Source: an uncultured Flavihumibacter sp.
Lineage (GTDB): Bacteria; Bacteroidota; Bacteroidia; Chitinophagales; Chitinophagaceae
Direction: 5' to 3'
DNA length: 5,163 nt
Assembly: GCA_946481605.1 (NCBI GenBank)
Contig: CAMLPA010000276.1
Coordinates: 1-5,163, forward strand
Numbering within the stretch: the stretch's first letter is position 1; every line of letters starts with the position of its first letter. The notes under the pieces were generated by a model that saw nothing but the letters and a program-made list of their open reading frames with translations, searched no databases and was not told where the DNA came from. This document shows positions 1 to 5,163 of this stretch, piece after piece. The translations under genes and the position numbers were made by a program.

Positions 1-2134
1 GTTTACCGGTTTCATCCGTGAGCTGGCTCAGGTATTGGTTGGGCCAGGGGCGGAAAGTGTAATGTTTTTGCATAAGCCCTTTGCCGTTGCCATCCTGGCC
101 GTTACCGCTGGCGGTATTGGCTGCCACCGGCCAAAGACCTGCTAAACTTGAGGCCATCTGGTTTAGGTACATGATCCTGTCGTATAATATCCCTGCATTG
201 TGCTGGTCTTCCCAGGCGATTCCTTCGGAGAGGAATTCTCTAGCTTTTTCGTTGTAGATAAAATGGATGAACATCTCAGCCTTGGAAGTAGCCGTGGGGA
301 TATAGTCTTCCGCGATGGCCTGTGGCGTTCCCGGTGTAAAATAATCTTCCGTTACCATGATTTTGTTGTAGGCGCCAGATGCGGAGTTATATGGCGGCAG
401 TTTTTCATCGGGTGCCAGGGTTGCGGCCTGTGGCTCATATTCTACGAGAACATTAGGCCTGCTTTCTCCGGGCTTGTAGGCGGCACGCTGACGGAGCACA
501 TTGATATCGTTCACTGCCAGGGCATATTGTCCTTTCCGGCCATACGCTTCGGCGCGCAGCAGATAGGTTTCCGCAAGGCGGATCAGTATTGCATCGCGCG
601 TGCCGCTTTCGCTGTTGAAGTTTGATTCCGCCGCGCTTCCGCCACGGAGGGGGTCAACATATTTTTTAGAAGAAAGGTACGGCGCAGTGCGCGGCGTAGC
701 CAACCCCATTGAGGAGCCATCCAGGAAGAGCCTGTAATAATAGTTTCCGGTGGTGGCTGAACGAATCCATCTTACCATGAACTGGAACGGCATGCTCATA
801 ACCATTGCCGAATCCAGCGCCTCATCTCTTTGGTTTTCCAGATAAATCAGCGCGCGTTGTCCGAACAATATCCTTTTAGATCCTGCGGTTACAGCGGGTT
901 GACCGGCCGGTTTATTGGCATTCCACCATGTGGCGGCGGCGGCGCTCCAGGTATAAGAAGTGCTTGAGGAAAGTACCGGCATATTACTGATGTACTCGTA
1001 CTGGAAGGTTTTGTAGTACCTGGAATCATTTACTTTATCCCGGAAATTATCATAGCCCCAGTCAGTGGGTTTGAAGGAGCCGAATGGCCGACCGTAGGCC
1101 ATGGAACGGGCCACGCCGGTTTGATCGGTGTAGTTGCCGACATGATAATTCACGGAGCGGTTTCCGCCGAATCTTCCATTCATGGAAACGTTCACATCGA
1201 ATTGTGCGGCCCATAACACTTCGGAATGTGGGCTGGTTTCGGATACTGCGGGGTTAAAAAGGGTCCAGTAGTCGGGGGCAAGCGCACCTCCTGTACCGCT
1301 GATCACTGCAGAAGTAATCGTGATCACCGAATCGAGGTCGGTAGCTACGTTTCCTTTGTACAGCATCTTAAGATGTGTTTCTGAGCTATTCTGAAAACCG
1401 GCAGCCTGGGCCCTGTTCAGGTACAGTTTGGCAAGAAAATGTCCAGCCGCCCATTTTGACACCCTTCCTCTTTCGGTTGAAGCAGGAATATTTTCGTAGG
1501 CAAACCGCATATCAGCAATGATCTGTTTGTAAATATTTTCCAGCGGCGCTTTGGGATAATAATATATTCCCTGGTCTTCCCGGGTGGGCGAAAGCAGCAA
1601 TGGCACATCGCCCAGTTGGTTGGAGATCAGGTAATAAGCCCAGGCCCTGAGCATCAGGATTTCTCCCTTTCTGGTGTTTCTGAACACTTCGTCGGTTCCG
1701 TACTTTCCCGGGCGGAGGTTATCGATGATGTCCAGGGCTATATTACAGTTGTTGATGTGCGGGTATGCTCCCATTGGCGCGTTGTTCGCATTGGCGGCAC
1801 CCAGGTAGTTGTTGATATTTCCTGCGATCAGGCTCACATCAGAGCCATATTCAGCGTTCCCCATCCTGGCGGTTGCGGGGGTTGAGATCATATAAGCATC
1901 TGTTCCGGGCTCAATCAGTCTGGCACCATTGGCATCCCATTCATGTTTCACCCGGGCATACACATATAAGCCGTTGATCAGTGAATTGAGACCGTTTTCA
2001 TCGTTATAATAGTTCTGTGTCAGGTTCGATACCTGTTTCTCTTCAAGGAACTTATTGCAGGAGCCCAGGGCAACTGCGAAAAGCAACGAAGCAATTGAAA
2101 TATAAAGTTTCATAGCAATCTGTTTATTCATCAT
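1..2134 (-). CDS. SusD/RagB-family nutrient-binding outer membrane lipoprotein, 3' end missing (711 residues visible)
   Basis: This is the surface lipoprotein that binds substrate and caps the SusC channel encoded just upstream. The frame is open from the start to position 1. Numbering from the ATG at 2134, a lipoprotein signal peptide ends in ALGSC, with the lipidated Cys at 26 followed by NKFLEE, a typical SusD opening. The first helical signature RAWAYYLISNQLGDVPLLL is at 163-181. The TPR-like helices IRLAETYLLRAEAYGRKG begin at 518. The C-terminal signature region NEKAREFLSEGIAWEDQHN is at 628-646. FRPWPNQYL at 694-702 matches the position of the family's closing 'P-IP--E' segment, so probably only a few tens of residues are missing. 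At 711 residues or more it exceeds the usual 480-620. Three in-frame ATGs (2134, 2131, 2113) are possible starts; 2113 gives the compact signal peptide MKLYISIASLLFAVALGSC. Family assignment is secure; the exact start is not. Confidence 0.95.
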   Translation of the reverse strand, partial: MMNKQIAMKLYISIASLLFAVALGSCNKFLEEKQVSNLTQNYYNDENGLNSLINGLYVYARVKHEWDANGARLIEPGTDAYMISTPATARMGNAEYGSDVSLIAGNINNYLGAANANNAPMGAYPHINNCNIALDIIDNLRPGKYGTDEVFRNTRKGEILMLRAWAYYLISNQLGDVPLLLSPTREDQGIYYYPKAPLENIYKQIIADMRFAYENIPASTERGRVSKWAAGHFLAKLYLNRAQAAGFQNSSETHLKMLYKGNVATDLDSVITITSAVISGTGGALAPDYWTLFNPAVSETSPHSEVLWAAQFDVNVSMNGRFGGNRSVNYHVGNYTDQTGVARSMAYGRPFGSFKPTDWGYDNFRDKVNDSRYYKTFQYEYISNMPVLSSSTSYTWSAAAATWWNANKPAGQPAVTAGSKRILFGQRALIYLENQRDEALDSAMVMSMPFQFMVRWIRSATTGNYYYRLFLDGSSMGLATPRTAPYLSSKKYVDPLRGGSAAESNFNSESGTRDAILIRLAETYLLRAEAYGRKGQYALAVNDINVLRQRAAYKPGESRPNVLVEYEPQAATLAPDEKLPPYNSASGAYNKIMVTEDYFTPGTPQAIAEDYIPTATSKAEMFIHFIYNEKAREFLSEGIAWEDQHNAGILYDRIMYLNQMASSLAGLWPVAANTASGNGQDGNGKGLMQKHYTFRPWPNQYLSQLTDETGK

Positions 2135-2137
2135 TTA
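2113..2137 (-). other. susC-susD junction with ambiguous, probably coupled start
   Basis: On the minus strand the susC stop TAA (2137-2135) is followed at once by ATG ATG (2134-2129), then five codons, then a third ATG at 2113. All three ATGs are in the same frame, and that frame is also the susC frame. No strong Shine-Dalgarno sequence is visible; the nearest candidate is a GGGA about six bases before the ATG at 2134, within the last susC codons. The stretch is AT-rich, as is common at Bacteroidota starts. There is no room for a promoter or terminator, so the two genes are almost certainly cotranscribed. Translational coupling through stop-start reinitiation is an inference. Confidence 0.7.
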
Positions 2138-5100
2138 TAATCCCACTCTTACACCGAAAACAATGCTTTGCGGCAGAATGGTATTGTTATTGGTACCTCC
2201 AAGGGGTGAAGTATTGTTAGAGTTGGCCTGCGACTGCGATGCCCAGTTGGTTTCATCATCCGGGTTAAGTCCCATCTTAACAATATCTCCTCCAAAAATG
2301 AACGGATTCAATACCTGTACATTCAATTGAAGGTTCTTAATAGATGCCCTGCTCAGCAAACTTTGGGGAAGATCATAAATCAGGGATATGTTCCGCACCA
2401 CATAGAATGTACCGTCATTAAATTGCATGGCCGGTGTAAAATTATCTATCTGCGCGCCCATAATCGGCATAGGCCAGCGGCCGCCGGGATTGTTCCAGTT
2501 CCACATATCATTTTCTACCCTTCCGTTTGGAAAGTTACCTCCGTAAGAATTAGGGTATCCACCGAAATAAGTTTGTCCAACGCGTGCGTAAATAAAGGAA
2601 CTGAGCGACCAGTTTTTATATGAAAAAGTATTGGTGATACCGCCGGTCCATTTCGGTCTGTTGGAACCTCTCACCACGTAGTCCTCGCCATTGATCCTGT
2701 AGTCTCCGTTCTGATCCACCACTTTGATCACGCCGGGATAAAACCTGTGGCCGTTCGCATTGAACTTCGCCATTTCTTCCATATCCTTGGCGGTGTTTTG
2801 CCAGATGCCTGCATTGTCGTAATGGTAGAAAACTGAAAGCGGCTGGCCAATGAACCATCTTTGCGCAAGCATATCTTCTTTCCCATTCACGAGTTCCACG
2901 ATCTCTTCTTTATTGAAAGCGACGTTCACATCCATATTCCATCTGAAATTGTTCTTCTCCACGTTTACTGAACTCACCATTATTTCAACACCCTTATTCT
3001 GTGTTTCCCCAACGTTCTCAAACTTATTCACATAACCGGAAACAGGGTTCAGCGATTTGCTCAGCAGTTGGTTGGTGGTATTGGTTTTATACAACTCAAT
3101 TGAACCTGAAATACGGTTGTTCAGCACGGCAAAATCAACACCTATATTAAGTTGAGCCGCACGCTCCCAACTCAGTGAGGGACTCTGCACCAATTGAGGC
3201 AGGTATCCAATGGCCGGAGTGCTGCCGAACACATAAGGATTTCTGCTCAGCGGCCCTGAAGTAAGGTATGGATCGATGGAAGAGTTCCCGGTTACACCGT
3301 ATCCCAAACGGGGCTTCAGTTCAGTAATCCAGGTCACATTCCGGAGAAAGGATTCTTCCTGCATTTTCCAAGCTAAAGCGAAAGAAGGAAAGAAGTCCCA
3401 CTTGTTTCCTGATGCGAGTACGGAAGAACCATCATAACGGCCGGTAGCGGTAATCAGGTATTTATCCATCAGCGTGTAGTTCACCCTTCCCATAAAAGAA
3501 CTCAGTGTATTTTCGGTGAAAGAGCTTCCGTATCCATCTGGCCGTCCGTTGTTATTGGAAGCGAGATCGTACCAGTAACTGATGGGTATAGTAGTGCCGG
3601 AAACATTCGCACTGATGCCTTCCCTTCTTGATTTTTGAGAAGATTGTAAAAGAGTCACGCCAATTTTATGTATATCCGCAAAGGTTTTATCCAGGTACAG
3701 GAGGTTTTCCACCACCCACGCGAAGTTTTCGTCTCTGCTTTGTCCTGCTGTATTGGCTCGTGCGGTCAAATGTCCGGTAGCATCGGGTCCGGTCCATGCG
3801 CCGCTTCTGAAATTCCTCATCTGTGCGCCGAAATTCACCCTGTATTTTAACCAGGGGGTAAACTTCACTTCAGCGAAAGTATTGGCCATAATGGCGGAGG
3901 ATCTTCTTTCATTCACAGATTGATCAATATCGATCAGAGGGTTCCACAAAGAAAGGTTTCCACCGGGGTTGCGCACCCAATCTCCATTATCATCGCGTGG
4001 CAATGCGTAAGGGAATTGGTCGATAGCCCTTGAGTACAGGTCTTTGGAGCCGGTATTGCCACTGTTGGCGGATATCCCGAAGTTCTGGTTGGAAATAGAA
4101 GCAAGTGTGGAAATACCCATGGTAAACCATTTAACAGGACTCACTTCTCCGTTCAGGTTCAGGTTAAATCTTTCAAAGTCCTGGTCACGTTGTACGCCCA
4201 ACTGGTTATTGTATCCGAGAGAGAGATACAGTTTTGAGTAGTCGGAACCGGTTGATAAAGCGATCTGATGGTTTTGTGTAACGCCCTGCCTTACTGCATC
4301 ACCTATCCAATCGTAACTTCTTACATTATTACTGTTATAAACCGGCACCATAGCGGGCCACCCCAATGCCTGCTCTTCCGCAGTTGTGGCACGCATCCTT
4401 GGCGTTACACCGTAATCATCCCACTCATAACCCATCCATACAGATTCCAGCGCGCGCAGGTCTGAAGCGAGTCCCATTTTATCCCGGTCCAGGAAAGGAT
4501 CAGGATAGCCGATGGTTGCAGGTTGATTCAGGCTGGTATTGGTGGTATTCTGATAATTCCTTCCATTGATGAGTGCTTCTCTCCAGCGGTCGATCCATTG
4601 TCCGCCATTCATCCAGTCGGTAAGCGCTTTATAAGAATCCAGCGAAACAGTAGCATTGTAGGTGATGCCAACTTTCCCTTTTACACCTTTCTTAGTGGTG
4701 ATCAATATCACCCCATTTGAACCGCGGGAACCATAGATGGCCGTAGCGGAAGCATCCCTTAACACTTCCACCGATGCAATATCATTCGGATTGATATCAT
4801 TCAGAGAAAAAGCGCCCACTCCCAATGCCGACACCATCGGAATTCCGTCAATTACATATAATGGCGCATTGGAAGCGCCGAGCGATCTGTTGCCCCGTAT
4901 AGTAACACCCGGCACTTCTCCGGGTTTCACATTGGTAGCCACGTTCATACCTGGTACCTTTCCCTGTAACCCCTGTAATACGTTCGTAATCGGACGTTCC
5001 TCCAGTGTTTTGGCTGTGATTCTTGAAAGAGCACCCGTTACATCACTTTTCTTTTGCGTACCGTAACCAATCACCACCACATCTTCCAGTGCATTATCAG

Positions 5101-5163
5101 CGGGTGACAACGAGGCATCTACAGTAGTTCTTCCATTAACAGGAATTTCGCGGGTGGCGAATC
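2135..5163 (-). CDS. SusC/RagA-family TonB-linked outer membrane transporter, 5' end missing (1008 residues visible)
   Basis: This is the TonB-dependent beta-barrel importer of a SusCD pair. It sits in the outer membrane and moves an oligosaccharide or peptide delivered by its SusD lid into the periplasm. The frame is open to the right edge. Numbering visible residues from the edge, residues 1-20 look like the end of the N-terminal carboxypeptidase-regulatory-like domain (FATREIPVNGRTT). The TonB-box-like motif LEDVVVIGYG is at 25-34. The plug domain follows, with PLYVIDGIP at 100-108 and the SusC/RagA signature GSRGSNGVILITTKKG at 144-159. The rest reads as a barrel rich in alternating aromatic strands, with an Asp-rich loop at 816-827, and ends in the strand SIVFGVRVGL before TAA. 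Family members usually have about 1000-1100 residues, so roughly the signal peptide and most of the N-terminal domain are missing. The TTG at 5110 is internal and is not the start. Family assignment is very secure; the substrate is unknown. Confidence 0.97.
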   Translation of the reverse strand, partial: FATREIPVNGRTTVDASLSPADNALEDVVVIGYGTQKKSDVTGALSRITAKTLEERPITNVLQGLQGKVPGMNVATNVKPGEVPGVTIRGNRSLGASNAPLYVIDGIPMVSALGVGAFSLNDINPNDIASVEVLRDASATAIYGSRGSNGVILITTKKGVKGKVGITYNATVSLDSYKALTDWMNGGQWIDRWREALINGRNYQNTTNTSLNQPATIGYPDPFLDRDKMGLASDLRALESVWMGYEWDDYGVTPRMRATTAEEQALGWPAMVPVYNSNNVRSYDWIGDAVRQGVTQNHQIALSTGSDYSKLYLSLGYNNQLGVQRDQDFERFNLNLNGEVSPVKWFTMGISTLASISNQNFGISANSGNTGSKDLYSRAIDQFPYALPRDDNGDWVRNPGGNLSLWNPLIDIDQSVNERRSSAIMANTFAEVKFTPWLKYRVNFGAQMRNFRSGAWTGPDATGHLTARANTAGQSRDENFAWVVENLLYLDKTFADIHKIGVTLLQSSQKSRREGISANVSGTTIPISYWYDLASNNNGRPDGYGSSFTENTLSSFMGRVNYTLMDKYLITATGRYDGSSVLASGNKWDFFPSFALAWKMQEESFLRNVTWITELKPRLGYGVTGNSSIDPYLTSGPLSRNPYVFGSTPAIGYLPQLVQSPSLSWERAAQLNIGVDFAVLNNRISGSIELYKTNTTNQLLSKSLNPVSGYVNKFENVGETQNKGVEIMVSSVNVEKNNFRWNMDVNVAFNKEEIVELVNGKEDMLAQRWFIGQPLSVFYHYDNAGIWQNTAKDMEEMAKFNANGHRFYPGVIKVVDQNGDYRINGEDYVVRGSNRPKWTGGITNTFSYKNWSLSSFIYARVGQTYFGGYPNSYGGNFPNGRVENDMWNWNNPGGRWPMPIMGAQIDNFTPAMQFNDGTFYVVRNISLIYDLPQSLLSRASIKNLQLNVQVLNPFIFGGDIVKMGLNPDDETNWASQSQANSNNTSPLGGTNNNTILPQSIVFGVRVGL

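Noticed and set aside
71..115. Gly/Asn-rich SusD segment (SGNGQDGNGKG) as a calcium-binding or dockerin-like motif
   Set aside because: The pattern is too short and lacks regularly spaced acidic residues. It looks like a flexible linker before the C-terminal segment.
200..625. Plus-strand open frame of 141 codons
   Set aside because: It lies fully antisense to the SusD gene, has no recognisable domain, and its composition is that expected from the opposite strand of a coding region.
931..942. Short GGC triplet run as a phase-variable microsatellite
   Set aside because: It has only about four units, encodes an Ala run, and trinucleotide changes would not shift the frame.
1616..1885. Plus-strand open frame of 89 codons
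   Set aside because: It is antisense to the conserved helical part of the SusD gene and has no supporting signal.
2616..2858. Minus-strand open frame of 80 codons within the SusC gene
   Set aside because: It is an out-of-frame shadow of the intact SusC frame, with no start signal or family resemblance.
4737..5066. Plus-strand open frame of 109 codons
   Set aside because: It is antisense to the strongly conserved plug region of SusC, and its translation resembles no known family.
5108..5110. TTG at 5110 as the start of the SusC protein
   Set aside because: The same frame continues without a stop to the window edge, and the extra 17 residues look like the end of the N-terminal carboxypeptidase-regulatory-like domain that normally precedes the TonB box. 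The true start is outside the window.

Overview
The window is almost entirely two genes on the minus strand, both cut by the window edges. They form a SusC/SusD outer-membrane nutrient-uptake pair, the hallmark of Bacteroidota. Read along the minus strand, the 5' gene (2135 to the right edge) is a SusC/RagA-family TonB-dependent transporter without its N-terminus. The 3' gene (left edge to about 2134) is its SusD/RagB-family surface lipoprotein partner without its extreme C-terminus. The SusD reading frame has no stop inside the window, and I read it by hand from its start codon to position 1 without meeting a stop or frameshift.

The organism is a member of Bacteroidota. The protein style, the moderate GC content and the AT-rich start region without a clear Shine-Dalgarno sequence suggest a Chitinophagaceae-like soil or environmental bacterium. 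That family-level placement is an inference.

Layout: 1-2134 is susD-like, 2135-5163 is susC-like, and only a stop codon and an ambiguous start (2113-2137) lie between them. There is no non-coding stretch above 25 bases, and I see no RNA gene, mobile element, CRISPR array, terminator or promoter. The promoter of this operon must lie to the right of the window, and any downstream enzymes to the left.

How they work together: in characterised pairs SusD sits as a hinged lid on the SusC barrel, captures a glycan or peptide at the cell surface, and SusC imports it with energy from TonB-ExbBD. No degradative enzyme, sigma/anti-sigma pair or other regulator is visible here, so the substrate cannot be named.

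I did not find a previously undescribed system. The points most worth a second look are the unusual length and degenerate C-terminal signature of the SusD protein, and the same-frame, nearly zero-gap junction between the two genes.
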